Positions 25,822 through 35,582 of a stretch of DNA of 64,000 nt are shown piece by piece. Position 1 is the stretch's first letter, and every line of letters begins with the position of its first letter. A program made the position numbers and the translations under genes. The stretch comes from Pseudomonadota bacterium (lineage in GTDB: Bacteria > Pseudomonadota > Gammaproteobacteria > Burkholderiales > Burkholderiaceae_B). The stretch is taken from positions 1 to 64,000 of the forward strand of contig JAFAEO010000001.1 in NCBI GenBank assembly GCA_023423975.1, written 5' to 3'. The notes under the pieces are model-generated. The model saw nothing but the letters and a program-made list of their open reading frames with translations, did no database searches and was not told where the DNA came from.

Positions 25822-26994
25822 ATGAGCAATATAGAAAGAGCACAATTCATATCTAGTCAACTGCATATACTCGCTAACAATCCCGACTGCGATGCACATT
25901 TTGCAGTTGGATTGCGGATGTTTGCCACTTCGTTGAAGCCATCCCATTCCCTTACTTCGAGAACACCGTCACTGCGCACTCTTATTAAAAAGCACCTGGA
26001 TAAGCCTCTTCTAGACGTACTCACCAACTATTCCGGAATATGGGATTGCAGCCTTTTGGAGGGACAGGCACTTTCGCAAATGCTCTATGGATCCAATTCT
26101 GACGCTGCTATCAGTGATTCGCACGAAATGACAGCGGACCGATACATCTATAACATTCGCATCTGGGATCAGAAGTTTCGCAAAGCAATTCACAGTGTGA
26201 CGACGTCGGCACAACCGACGCATGTCCCCGAAACTATCGACGAGTGGGAATTTTTCAGTGAAACCGAACACACTGACTCGCTCAGCCAGGAAGAAGAAGC
26301 AGAAATTTCTGAATCGAGTAGGTTTATATGTACGCTGGACCGTGTACGGGCTACTTTAAATTACTTGACCTACCTTAGACCGAAGTCAGGCACTATCCCT
26401 GTAAAGCAAAGGCAGTATCACGAATTAAATGGTATTGAAGTGCCTCACAGCCCGTTACTCGACTCGCGAACGCGCCCACAAGGAGAAAATTACTGTGACC
26501 TGTGCTGGCGTTTGACTATGCGAAGCGATGCATTCAAAGCACAAAGACGCAACAATAGGCCAGAATTTCAAGCCCAAAAACTAAGTAGCCGCTACTGTCA
26601 TGTACATAATCCCAGCGACCCGACATCAAAATACCGCAGGGATCTTCCCTACAAGAAAATTTTTCGTGATGAGTTGCTAGCATTTCATCGCCGTGCTCTC
26701 CGTTCTAAGTTTATTCTTCCACCGATCGCGCCCAGGAGTCCAGACGATCAAGAGATCAGAAAGGCAGTGTATGAAATGATTCGCGCGGGCACCTATGCGG
26801 TATATTCGAAAACGGATTCTCCTCCACCTCTCATGCAACGAATATTGGCAGTACGCCGCAAAGGAATGACGCAATCTGAAATTGCACGGCAACTAGGTAT
26901 TTCGAGGCAAGCTGTATCTGCACAAATGAAGAAAATTCGAGCATACTTAGATAAACGCTCAAAAGAGATATATGATCCATCAAGCATGGAGTGA
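25822..26994 (+). CDS. putative regulator with a Cys/His cluster and C-terminal HTH
   Basis: About 390 residues, A+T-rich gene. Start taken as ATG 25822; an in-frame TTG nine bases upstream is also possible. The middle has CDLCWRLTMRSD and a later YCHVHNPSD, a C-x2-C...C-x-H set that could bind zinc. The C-terminus has RRKGMTQSEIARQLGISRQAV, a clear helix-turn-helix (about 355-378). No family was recognised. It is divergent from the replicon genes, so it could regulate them or the island. Confidence 0.6.
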   Translation: MSNIERAQFISSQLHILANNPDCDAHFAVGLRMFATSLKPSHSLTSRTPSLRTLIKKHLDKPLLDVLTNYSGIWDCSLLEGQALSQMLYGSNSDAAISDSHEMTADRYIYNIRIWDQKFRKAIHSVTTSAQPTHVPETIDEWEFFSETEHTDSLSQEEEAEISESSRFICTLDRVRATLNYLTYLRPKSGTIPVKQRQYHELNGIEVPHSPLLDSRTRPQGENYCDLCWRLTMRSDAFKAQRRNNRPEFQAQKLSSRYCHVHNPSDPTSKYRRDLPYKKIFRDELLAFHRRALRSKFILPPIAPRSPDDQEIRKAVYEMIRAGTYAVYSKTDSPPPLMQRILAVRRKGMTQSEIARQLGISRQAVSAQMKKIRAYLDKRSKEIYDPSSME

Positions 26995-27267
26995 CGACTA
27001 ATCGCTGCGCGACTGGTTACGAAAACCCGATACGCACAATCTAATGAACGTCTTTTAGCTGCAAGCCAAAGAATCAAAACGAATGTAACAATAATTAACC
27101 TTAGGATTAACATGTAACATACGCAATTTACGCTTATAATCCTCTGTTTTACTGTGTTCATTAAACGGTGGTTTTCTGAACAGATGAAATCATCGCAATT
27201 TTTCGTCGTGACAACCGCTTTGGAGTGTTAATATATCCGTCAAGTTTTCAATGTCCTAGTTGCGTCC
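26995..27267. other. spacer at the composition change
   Basis: About 270 A+T-rich bases with no gene. It separates the A+T-rich replicon part from the G+C-richer recombinase and defence operon. No inverted repeat typical of Tn3 ends was found by eye. Confidence 0.3.
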
Positions 27268-27837
27268 ATGAATCAACGTATAGGATACGCTCGCATATCA
27301 ACCGACGATCAGCACCTAGACCTGCAGCGCGACGCGCTTAAGCAGGCTGGATGCGGCGTTATCTACGAAGAAGCGGCCAGCGGCAAGAACACGGAACGAC
27401 CAGAGCTTGAGCAGTGTCGCAAGGCGCTTCGGGCAGGGGACACCCTGGTCGTTTGGCGGCTGGTTCGTCTCGGGCGCAGCCTGTCCGACCTGGTGCAGAT
27501 AGTCGCTGAACTTGAGAAGCGCAGCGTACATTTCGAGAGTATTACCGAGAAGATTGAGACGGGCAGCGCATCGGGCAAGCTGCAATTTCAAGTGTTCGCC
27601 GCGCTGGCCGAGTTTGAGCGCGGCTTGATCCGTGAGCGAACACAAGCAGGCTTGGCCGCAGCCCGTGCCAGAGGTCGGGCTGGTGGCCGTAAGCCGAAGC
27701 TAGACTTGCAGCAGGTCAAAGAGATCATAACCCTATTACGAGATCCAGACATTCGAGTTGCAGAAGTTGCGCGACGTTATGGAGTATCGCGGACAACCTT
27801 GTATAAACATGTTGGTGTTGTTTCGCCCAAAACGTAA
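27268..27837 (+). CDS. serine recombinase (resolvase/invertase family)
   Basis: 189 residues. The catalytic domain begins IGYARISTDDQ, with the nucleophile Ser, and has the conserved VVWRLVRLGRSLSDLV (Arg residues, about 65-80) and FAALAEFERGLIRERTQAG (about 110-128). The C-terminal Hin-like helix-turn-helix is VAEVARRYGVSRTTLYKHV. Such enzymes resolve or invert DNA at short sites. It lies at the left edge of the G+C-richer module and may mark how that module was gained. No matching res or inverted sites were identified. Confidence 0.9.
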   Translation: MNQRIGYARISTDDQHLDLQRDALKQAGCGVIYEEAASGKNTERPELEQCRKALRAGDTLVVWRLVRLGRSLSDLVQIVAELEKRSVHFESITEKIETGSASGKLQFQVFAALAEFERGLIRERTQAGLAAARARGRAGGRKPKLDLQQVKEIITLLRDPDIRVAEVARRYGVSRTTLYKHVGVVSPKT

Positions 27838-27911
27838 TCGTTATACGACATCTAATGCGATTAACAAATGAATAGGTTTGGCGTCTAATCGGGCATAAAG
27901 AAAGGGATAGC

Positions 27912-29990
27912 ATGAGGTATGATTTAGAACGCGCGCAGACGCTTCTCCGGATCGGCTCGGGACTTACTGATGCTACGTTCCGCGAAGGCCAAGAAGATGC
28001 CATTCGTCACATTATCGAAGGCAGAGGCCGCTTGCTGGTCGTGCAAAAGACCGGGTGGGGTAAGAGTTTTGTCTACTTCATAGCGACCAAGATGCTGCGG
28101 GAAGCTGGAGCCGGCCCTGCGTTGTTGATCTCGCCACTGCTGGCGCTGATGCGAAACCAGATCGCAGCGGCAGAGCGGATGGGGGTTCGCGCCGCTACCA
28201 TCAACTCCGACAACAAGGATGAATGGAAATCAGTTGAAGCCAAGCTCCGTCGAAACGAAGTGGACATCCTGCTGATAGCGCCAGAAAAGCTGGGTAACGA
28301 CTGGTTTAACACAGAGGTTCTGGCTGGTATCGCAGGACAGATTTCGCTGATGGTTATCGATGAGGCCCATTGCATTTCCGATTGGGGTCACGACTTCCGT
28401 CCCCACTACCGACTGCTGGAACGTATCGCCAGAACGCTTCCAGCCAATCTGCGCTTGCTGGCCACAACGGCAACAGCAAATGATCGTGTTATGAAGGACC
28501 TTGTGGCTGTGCTCGGCCCCAATATGAAGGTGCTGCGTGGCGACCTGAATCGAGAGTCTCTGACGCTGCAAACGATGCGTTTGCCCAGTCAGGCTGTCCG
28601 TCTGGCATGGATCGCCCAGCAACTCAGTTCACTTCCAGGGCACGGCATCATTTACACGCTCACTATCCGAGATGCCAATCAACTGGCAGATTGGCTTAAG
28701 GCCCGGGATTTTGCTGTAGAGGCCTATACAGGTAAGACAGGTGATCGGCGTGAGGAGCTAGAGCAGGCTCTGCAGGAGAACAAGGTTAAGGTGCTTGTAG
28801 CGACCACAGCATTAGGTATGGGCTACGACAAGCCGGACCTGGCATTCGTTATCCACTTTCAGATGCCCGGCTCAGTTGTCGCCTATTACCAGCAAGTAGG
28901 GCGTGCAGGAAGAGCACTTAAATCTGCATATGGGGTGCTCTTGAGCGGAGATGAAGAAGAAGGAATTACCGACTGGTTTATCCGTAGCGCGTTCCCAACT
29001 CGCCAAGAGGTAGACGATGTATTGGGGGCTCTCAATGAGGCACCGGAAGGACTTTCAATACCTGACCTCATGACCTGCGTGAACATGAGCAAAGGCCGCA
29101 TCGAGAAGACTATCACGGCACTCTCCCTCGAATCTCCAGCACCGATCGCCAAGCAAGGTACGAAGTGGCAGCTTACTGCAGCCGAGCTAGGAGACGGATT
29201 CTGGGCGCGAGCAGACCGGCTCACCAAATTGAGGCGTGCCGAACTCCAGCAAATGCAGGAATACGTCTCTCGGCCTTTCGGCCAGCACATGGGCTTTCTG
29301 ATTGATGCGCTTGATGGCGATTCAAGCACTGTCTGCCCACCGTCGTTGCCGCCGCTGTCAGAAGACGTAGATCAGTTGCTGGTTCGGGAAGCTGAGGAAT
29401 TTCTTTGTCGCACAAGTCTGCCCATCGAGCCTCGCAAAAAATGGCCCGTGGGGGGAATGCCGCAGTACGGAATCCACACCGCATCCACCATTCCCTATCA
29501 AGCGCAATCAGGCAAGGCACTATGCGTCTGGGGCGATGCCGGTTGGGGTGGCTTGGTTCGACAGGGCAAATACCACGACGGCCACTTTTCAGATGAACTC
29601 GTTGCTGCGTGCGTGAAGATGATTCAAGAGTGGAATCCGCATCCGAGCCCGACCTGGGTGACCTGCGTTCCTTCGCTTCGGCATCCCGAATTGGTACCGA
29701 ATTTAGCGCAACGCTTGGCTGCTGCGCTGGGTCTGCCGTTTCACATGGTTATCGCAAAAACAGACGCAAGGCCCGAACAGAAAACGATGGCAAACAGTAC
29801 ACAACAGGCACGCAACATTGATGGTTCGCTCGCACTCAACGGCCAGCCCATTCCTCTCAGCCCGGTCCTCCTGGTTGATGACATGGTCGACTCGCGCTGG
29901 ACGCTGACGGTGTCCGCATGGCTGCTGCGCAAAAGCGGTAGTGGCGCGGTTTGGCCTATGGCCCTTTCACAGACGGGGCACGACGAATGA
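27912..29990 (+). CDS. RecQ-like DNA helicase fused to a phosphoribosyltransferase-type domain
   Basis: 692 residues. Superfamily 2 helicase motifs: QKTGWGKSFVY (Walker A, about 46-56), DEAHCISDWGHDFRP (about 149-163), LATTATAND, TTALGMGYDKPD, and QQVGRAGRA (motif VI, about 320-328). There is no HRDC domain. The C-terminal 150 residues end in VLLVDDMVDSRWTLTVSAW, the PRPP-binding motif of type I phosphoribosyltransferases. The start has an AAGGGA ribosome site. The stop overlaps the DprA-like start as ATGA. Helicase activity would unwind or remodel DNA. The role of the second domain is unknown; it may bind a nucleotide signal. Confidence 0.85.
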   Translation: MRYDLERAQTLLRIGSGLTDATFREGQEDAIRHIIEGRGRLLVVQKTGWGKSFVYFIATKMLREAGAGPALLISPLLALMRNQIAAAERMGVRAATINSDNKDEWKSVEAKLRRNEVDILLIAPEKLGNDWFNTEVLAGIAGQISLMVIDEAHCISDWGHDFRPHYRLLERIARTLPANLRLLATTATANDRVMKDLVAVLGPNMKVLRGDLNRESLTLQTMRLPSQAVRLAWIAQQLSSLPGHGIIYTLTIRDANQLADWLKARDFAVEAYTGKTGDRREELEQALQENKVKVLVATTALGMGYDKPDLAFVIHFQMPGSVVAYYQQVGRAGRALKSAYGVLLSGDEEEGITDWFIRSAFPTRQEVDDVLGALNEAPEGLSIPDLMTCVNMSKGRIEKTITALSLESPAPIAKQGTKWQLTAAELGDGFWARADRLTKLRRAELQQMQEYVSRPFGQHMGFLIDALDGDSSTVCPPSLPPLSEDVDQLLVREAEEFLCRTSLPIEPRKKWPVGGMPQYGIHTASTIPYQAQSGKALCVWGDAGWGGLVRQGKYHDGHFSDELVAACVKMIQEWNPHPSPTWVTCVPSLRHPELVPNLAQRLAAALGLPFHMVIAKTDARPEQKTMANSTQQARNIDGSLALNGQPIPLSPVLLVDDMVDSRWTLTVSAWLLRKSGSGAVWPMALSQTGHDE

Positions 29991-31342
29991 CGCCAGTCCT
30001 CTCCCCCAACACCCAGGCGATCTTGCTGCTGACTGCGCCGCTCATTGCCGGACGAGGCACTGCGTCATCGGATCTGCTCTCGCCTGGTGAATACAAACGT
30101 CTCGCGCGTCATTTGCGCGAGATTCAGCATCAGCCTGCGGATCTCCTCTCGCCGGACGCGGCTGAAATCCTGCGTGCGTGCCAACCGGTGATTGACGAGA
30201 GCCGCCTGCAGAAATTGCTAGGACGCGGATTCCTACTGAGCCAAGTGATCGAGCGCTGGCAGGCACGCGCCATCTGGGTAGTCAGCCGCGCCGATGCAGA
30301 GTATCCGCGTCGCCTGAAGACCCGCCTTCGTGAAGACGCGCCAGCGGTGCTCTACGGTTGTGGCGACATGGCTTTGCTCGAAACCGGCGGGCTTGCCGTC
30401 GTTGGATCGCGCCATGTGAACGACGCCCTCATCGACTACACAATGGCAGTTGGCCGGCTCGCTGCTCGGGCAGGTAGAACGCTTGTCTCCGGTGGCGCCA
30501 AGGGCATCGATCAGGCCGCCATGCGGGGTGCGCTTGAGGGAGGTGGAAAAGTTTGTGGCGTGCTGGCGAACAGTCTGGAAAAAACCACCATGAACCGCGA
30601 GCACCGCAATCTGCTGCTCGATGGGCAACTGGTGCTGATTTCGCCCTACGACCCAAGCGCCGGGTTCAATGTGGGCAACGCCATGCAGCGGAACAAGTTG
30701 ATTTATGCATTGGCAGACACCTCACTGGTGGTCAGTTCCGATATCAACAAAGGTGGCACTTGGGCGGGTGCTGTCGAGCAGCTCGACAAACTCAAGTTCG
30801 TCCCGGTCTTCATTCGATCGACGGGCGAGTCTTCCGCCGGATTGGATGGTTTACGAAAGAAAGGCGCACTTCCTTGGCCGAACCCGCAAGACGTGGATTC
30901 GTTCGAGGACATGCTCAACGTGGCGATGCTAACGCCGACGGCATCTCCACAGGTTGGTTTTGCGCTGGTTTCAAACGAAGAACCAACGTCGGCTGAATCC
31001 ATGCCAACGGCGCCAGCCGACGTTGCTTCCGATGCGCAGCCACCCGCTACGGCATTGGAAGAACCGGCGCCAGTCACACCAGATGCCGTGGCGCCGATAG
31101 ATGAGGCCAAGAAATCTCTGCAGCTGGAATCGACCCCTGCCGAAGTGCTCTTCGCTGCCGTGCGCACTGCGATTCAGCAACTCTTGAGCGCGCCGATGAA
31201 GGACGCCGAAGTGGCAGCCGCGCTGAACGTTTCCAACGCGCAGGCCAAGGCATGGTTGCAGCGTCTGGTCGAAGAAGACGTATTAGAAAAACAGAAGAAA
31301 CCCGCGTGCTACATCGTCAAGCAAAAGCGGCTGTTCGAGTAA
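29987..31342 (+). CDS. DprA/Smf-like protein (Rossmann, LOG-related) with C-terminal winged helix
   Basis: 451 residues from ATG 29987 (ATGA overlap with the helicase stop). The DprA core is visible: AVVGSRHVND (about 145), VSGGAKGIDQAA (about 172-183), and GNAMQRNKLIYALADTSLVV (about 232-251). An Ala/Pro-rich linker (about 330-390) leads to a winged-helix tail KDAEVAAALNVSNAQAKAWL. Normal DprA loads RecA on incoming single-stranded DNA. This is a divergent paralogue whose operon suggests a defence or repair role. Confidence 0.85.
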   Translation: MTPVLSPNTQAILLLTAPLIAGRGTASSDLLSPGEYKRLARHLREIQHQPADLLSPDAAEILRACQPVIDESRLQKLLGRGFLLSQVIERWQARAIWVVSRADAEYPRRLKTRLREDAPAVLYGCGDMALLETGGLAVVGSRHVNDALIDYTMAVGRLAARAGRTLVSGGAKGIDQAAMRGALEGGGKVCGVLANSLEKTTMNREHRNLLLDGQLVLISPYDPSAGFNVGNAMQRNKLIYALADTSLVVSSDINKGGTWAGAVEQLDKLKFVPVFIRSTGESSAGLDGLRKKGALPWPNPQDVDSFEDMLNVAMLTPTASPQVGFALVSNEEPTSAESMPTAPADVASDAQPPATALEEPAPVTPDAVAPIDEAKKSLQLESTPAEVLFAAVRTAIQQLLSAPMKDAEVAAALNVSNAQAKAWLQRLVEEDVLEKQKKPACYIVKQKRLFE

Positions 31343-31401
31343 CAGATGAAGACAAAACAAGAACACAAGCCGTCGTGCGACGGCATCGATATAGAAGGGC
31401 C

Positions 31402-32904
31402 ATGCGTTTAAGCGACCAACAAATCACCCTCAGCCAACTTGAAGGCCACCTCTGGGAATCCGCCAATATTCTGCGCGGCCCTGTGGATGCGGCTGACTTC
31501 AAGACCTACATTTTTCCGCTGTTGTTCTTCAAGCGCATCTGCGACGTCTGGGACGAGGAGTACCAGGAAATCGTCGAGGAGACTGGCGATGAGCAACTGG
31601 CTTGGTTTCCGGAGTCGCACTGCTTCCAGATCCCGGAAGACTGCCACTGGAACGACGTTCGCACCAAGGCCAGCAATGTCGGCACGGCACTTCAGCGCGC
31701 GATGCGCGAGATTGAGAAAGCCAACCCCGACACCCTGTACGGCGTGTTCGGCGATGCCCAGTGGTCGAACAAGGAGCGGCTGTCTGACGCCTTACTCAAG
31801 GACCTGATCGAGCACTTCTCCAAGCTGCCGTTCGGCAACAAGAACGTCAATTCGGACCTGCTTGGCGACGCTTACGAATACCTGATCAAGAAGTTCGCCG
31901 ACGCCACCAACAAGAAGGCCGGCGAGTTCTACACCCCGCGCAGCGTGGTGCGACTGATGATCGACATGCTTGATCCCAAGGAAGCCGAAACCATCTACGA
32001 CCCAGCCTGTGGCACCGGCGGGATGTTATTGGCTGCCGTGCAGCATGTGAAGGAACAGCATGGCAACGTGAAGCGGCTGTGGGGAAAGCTATACGGGCAA
32101 GAGAAGAACCTCACTACATCTTCCATTGCGCGGATGAACCTGTTCCTTCACGGCATCGAAGACTTCCAGGTGGTGCGCGGCGACACGCTGCGCAACCCGG
32201 CCTTCTTCGAGGTCGATCGACTGGCCACCTTCGACTGCGTGATCGCCAATCCGCCGTTTTCGTTGGAAAAATGGGGAGAGGACCTGTGGCTGAACGATCC
32301 CTTCGGCCGCAACTTTGCCGGCTTACCGCCCTCATCCAGCGGCGACTTCGCCTGGGTGCAACACATGGTCAAGTCGATGGCCGAGGTCAGCGGTCGGATG
32401 GCCGTGGTGCTGCCCCAGGGCGCGCTGTTCCGCAAAGGTGTGGAAGGCAATATCCGCCAGAGTCTGCTGGAAATGGACCTGGTCGAGGCCGTGATCGGCT
32501 TGGCGCCCAATCTGTTTTACGGCACCGGCCTAGCCGCCTGCATTCTGGTTCTGCGCAAGCGCAAACCGGCCAAACACAAAAAGAAGGTGCTGATCGCCGA
32601 CGCGTCGCGCCTATTCCGCCGGGGCCGCGCTCAGAACTACCTGGAACTCGAGCACGTCGCCGAAATCCTCGGCTGGTATCGCGGCTTTGCCGATGTACAG
32701 GACACGGTCCGGGTGGTCAGCCTCGACGAGATCAAGGCTGAGGGCTGGACGCTGAACATCTCGCGCTATGTCCTGCCGCCATTGCAAGAAGACATCCCAC
32801 CGCTGCCCGATGCTATCGCGGCATTCAAGAACGCGCTCACCCGCTGCCGTGAAGCCGAAGTACGGCTCGCGCAGGTCATGACCGAAGGGGGATGGCTGAA
32901 ATGA
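31402..32904 (+). CDS. hsdM: type I restriction-modification N6-adenine methyltransferase, first HsdM
   Basis: 500 residues. N-terminal helical HsdM domain (QLEGHLWESANILRG, PLLFFKRICDVWDEEY), SAM motif I YDPACGTGGMLL (about 199) and catalytic motif IV ANPPF (about 280). Start at ATG 31402 after AGAAGGG; the open frame upstream overlaps dprA and is not coding. Intact. It lies 59 bases after dprA and overlaps the second hsdM as ATGA. The two HsdM are clearly homologous along their length but differ throughout. Confidence 0.92.
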   Translation: MRLSDQQITLSQLEGHLWESANILRGPVDAADFKTYIFPLLFFKRICDVWDEEYQEIVEETGDEQLAWFPESHCFQIPEDCHWNDVRTKASNVGTALQRAMREIEKANPDTLYGVFGDAQWSNKERLSDALLKDLIEHFSKLPFGNKNVNSDLLGDAYEYLIKKFADATNKKAGEFYTPRSVVRLMIDMLDPKEAETIYDPACGTGGMLLAAVQHVKEQHGNVKRLWGKLYGQEKNLTTSSIARMNLFLHGIEDFQVVRGDTLRNPAFFEVDRLATFDCVIANPPFSLEKWGEDLWLNDPFGRNFAGLPPSSSGDFAWVQHMVKSMAEVSGRMAVVLPQGALFRKGVEGNIRQSLLEMDLVEAVIGLAPNLFYGTGLAACILVLRKRKPAKHKKKVLIADASRLFRRGRAQNYLELEHVAEILGWYRGFADVQDTVRVVSLDEIKAEGWTLNISRYVLPPLQEDIPPLPDAIAAFKNALTRCREAEVRLAQVMTEGGWLK

Positions 32905-34427
32905 ATCACCCAAGTAAACGCATCAGCCAACAAGAACTCGAAAGCTACCTTTGGGGTGCAGCCGTCTTGCTGCGCGGCCTGATCGACGCGGGCGACTACA
33001 AACAGTTCATATTTCCGCTGCTGTTTTACAAGCGCGTGTCGGATGTCTGGAATGAGGAATATCAAGCGGCGTTGGCCAGCTCTAGCGGCGATCTTTCCTA
33101 CGCGAAATTCGCTGAGAACCACCGCTTCCAGATTCCCGAAGGCGCGCACTGGAACGACGTGCGCCAGGTGCCCAAGAATGTCGGCGCAGCAATTCAGAAA
33201 GCTATGCGTGCCATCGAAACTGCCAACCCGGATCTGCTCGATGGCATCTTCGGCGATGCGGCCTGGACCAATCGCGAGCGCCTGCCCGACGAAACGCTGA
33301 AAAACCTGATCGAGCACTTCTCGACGCAGACACTCTCGGTGGCCAACGTCCCCGAGGACGAGTTGGGCAACGCTTACGAATACCTGATCAAGAAGTTCGC
33401 CGACGACTCCGGCCACACGGCGGCCGAGTTCTACACCAACCGCACTGTTGTTCACCTGATGACGCAGCTCTTGGCGCCTCAGGCGGGTGAGTCGATCTAC
33501 GATCCCACCTGTGGCACCGGTGGCATGTTGATCTCGGCACTGGATGAAGTGAAGCGCTCGGGTGGCGAATACCGCACGCTCAAACTCTACGGGCAGGAGC
33601 GCAACCTCATTACCTCATCCATCGCTCGCATGAACCTGTTCCTGCATGGCGTGGAGGATTTCGAGATCATCCGGGGCGACACCCTGGCCGACCCCAAGCA
33701 CATCGAAGGCGATCGCCTGCGCCAGTTCGACGTGATCCTGGCCAACCCCCCGTACTCCATCAAGCAGTGGAACCGCGAGGCCTGGAGCAGTGACAAGTGG
33801 GGCCGCAACTCGCTGGGTACGCCGCCGCAGGGCCGGGCCGACTACGCCTTCCAGCAGCACATCCTGACCAGCCTCACCGCCAAGGGGCGTAGTGCCGTGC
33901 TTTGGCCGCACGGCGTACTGTTCCGTAACGAAGAACAGTCCATGCGCGCAAAGATGGTCGAGCAAGACTGGGTCGAGGCCGTCATCGGCCTAGGCCCCAA
34001 CCTATTCTACAACTCCCCGATGGAGTCGTGCATCGTTATCTGCAACCGCAAGAAGGTCGCAGGTCGCAAGGGCAAGGTGATCTTCATCGACGCGGTGAAC
34101 GAGGTCACCCGGGAGCGGGCGCAGAGCTTTTTGAAGCCCGAGCACCAGCAGCGCATCTTGACCGCTTACAAGGCCTTTGCGGATGTGCCTGGTTTCGCCA
34201 AAGTTGCCACCTTGGCCGAAATCCGCACCAATGAGGGCAACCTGTCGATTCCCTTCTATGTAAAGCGCTTGACCGCTGCGCCTGCTATCAACAGCAACGG
34301 CGACGCGGTGACGTTGTGCTCGGCGTGGGCTCAATGGCAAACCGACGACCGGTCGTTCTGGCTGCAGATGGATGCGCTGGTGGAAATGCTGGAAGGACTG
34401 ATTACGGAGGACATCGAGCTTGTCTGA
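32901..34427 (+). CDS. hsdM: type I restriction-modification methyltransferase, second HsdM
   Basis: 508 residues. SAM motif YDPTCGTGGMLI (about 199) and catalytic ANPPY (about 279); N-terminus RISQQELESYLWG and PLLFYKRVSDVWNEEY parallels the first HsdM. Start at ATG 32901, whose ATGA overlaps the previous stop and which has GGGGG 10 bases upstream. An ATG nine bases earlier is also possible. Both HsdM look active, so the methyltransferase could be a hetero-dimer on HsdS, or one copy could serve another purpose. Confidence 0.92.
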   Translation: MNHPSKRISQQELESYLWGAAVLLRGLIDAGDYKQFIFPLLFYKRVSDVWNEEYQAALASSSGDLSYAKFAENHRFQIPEGAHWNDVRQVPKNVGAAIQKAMRAIETANPDLLDGIFGDAAWTNRERLPDETLKNLIEHFSTQTLSVANVPEDELGNAYEYLIKKFADDSGHTAAEFYTNRTVVHLMTQLLAPQAGESIYDPTCGTGGMLISALDEVKRSGGEYRTLKLYGQERNLITSSIARMNLFLHGVEDFEIIRGDTLADPKHIEGDRLRQFDVILANPPYSIKQWNREAWSSDKWGRNSLGTPPQGRADYAFQQHILTSLTAKGRSAVLWPHGVLFRNEEQSMRAKMVEQDWVEAVIGLGPNLFYNSPMESCIVICNRKKVAGRKGKVIFIDAVNEVTRERAQSFLKPEHQQRILTAYKAFADVPGFAKVATLAEIRTNEGNLSIPFYVKRLTAAPAINSNGDAVTLCSAWAQWQTDDRSFWLQMDALVEMLEGLITEDIELV

Positions 34428-35580
34428 CAAGAACAATAAAGCACTAAAACTCGGCTGGCGTCGTGTGAAATTCGGCAATGTAGTGCGCCAATGTAAAGAA
34501 AAGGCCACTCCAGAAACCTCCGGCTTGGAGCGATATATCGCTGGTGACCACATGGATACCAATGATCTTCGTCTTCGTCGCTGGGGTGAGATTGGTTCAG
34601 ACTACTTGGGGCCTGCTTTCCATATGCGGTTCAAACCCGGACAAGTTCTGTACGGATCTCGCCGAACCTACCTGCGAAAAGTGGCGGTTGCTAACTTTGA
34701 AGGCATCTGTGCCAATACGACATTTGTTCTTGAATCTAAAGCACCTCAAGAACTAATGCCAGAATTTTTGCCGTTCTTGATGCAGACCGAGGAATTTAAT
34801 AGTTATTCGGTTAAGCACTCAAAAGGCTCAGTGAATCCGTACATTAATTTCTCGGACTTAGAACGCTTCGAGTTTGAGCTACCACCAATTAGTGAGCAAG
34901 CTCGAATTGTTCGTCTTTTGCAGGAGGTTGAGGCTTCAGCGGAAGAGATAAGGAATCTACGAGGTGAGTGTATACGGCTGATTGAAGCCACGTTTCAGGA
35001 AAATGTGTGGGGTAACCAATCACTGCCACGCGCTCCGATAAATTCAATTGCAGATTTAAACCCGTCCGTCGCTCCCCTATCAGAGGATGATCCTTTCATC
35101 CCCATGGATGCGTTGGATGTTTGGACTCAGGAAATTGATATCCCCCGAATCGAAAAGAAGGGGAAAAGAGGTGGTATCAAAGCCCAAGGTGGAGACATCT
35201 TGATGGCAAGGATTACGCCTTGCTTAGAAAACGGAAAGATTGCGCAGGTTCCCGTGTCAGTCAAAAAATGTGGCGGCTCGACCGAGTTCATTGTTTTCCG
35301 CGCAAAAGTTGGAACAGACCAACAGTTCCTCTATTACCTGATTACATCGCGAGTTTTTCATTCTCAAGCAGCGGGAACAATGTCGGGCTCGACTGGGCGC
35401 CAGCGAGCATCGGCAAGTGATGTCGGGAGGATTATTGTGCCGATATTACCGCTGATTAAACAGATAGAAATCTGTGGCCAGATAAAACAAATCAGCAAAA
35501 TCAAAGAGGCCACCAACTCTCGACTACTAAGGTTGAGCCAAATGAAGTTGGCCGTACTTATTGGGGTCGGGAGCGAATAG
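34420..35580 (+). CDS. hsdS: type I restriction-modification specificity subunit HsdS
   Basis: 386 residues, with two target-recognition domains (about 10-150 and 195-345), each followed by a conserved helix. The first helix follows LPPISEQARIVRLL; the second is ILPLIKQIEICGQI. It chooses the two halves of the recognition sequence. The start is TTG 34420, supported by GGAGG nine bases upstream and an 8-base overlap with hsdM. The first and second domains are A+T-richer than hsdM, as is usual for exchanged recognition domains. Length is normal, no break seen. Confidence 0.9.
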   Translation: MSDKNNKALKLGWRRVKFGNVVRQCKEKATPETSGLERYIAGDHMDTNDLRLRRWGEIGSDYLGPAFHMRFKPGQVLYGSRRTYLRKVAVANFEGICANTTFVLESKAPQELMPEFLPFLMQTEEFNSYSVKHSKGSVNPYINFSDLERFEFELPPISEQARIVRLLQEVEASAEEIRNLRGECIRLIEATFQENVWGNQSLPRAPINSIADLNPSVAPLSEDDPFIPMDALDVWTQEIDIPRIEKKGKRGGIKAQGGDILMARITPCLENGKIAQVPVSVKKCGGSTEFIVFRAKVGTDQQFLYYLITSRVFHSQAAGTMSGSTGRQRASASDVGRIIVPILPLIKQIEICGQIKQISKIKEATNSRLLRLSQMKLAVLIGVGSE

Positions 35581-35582
35581 CC

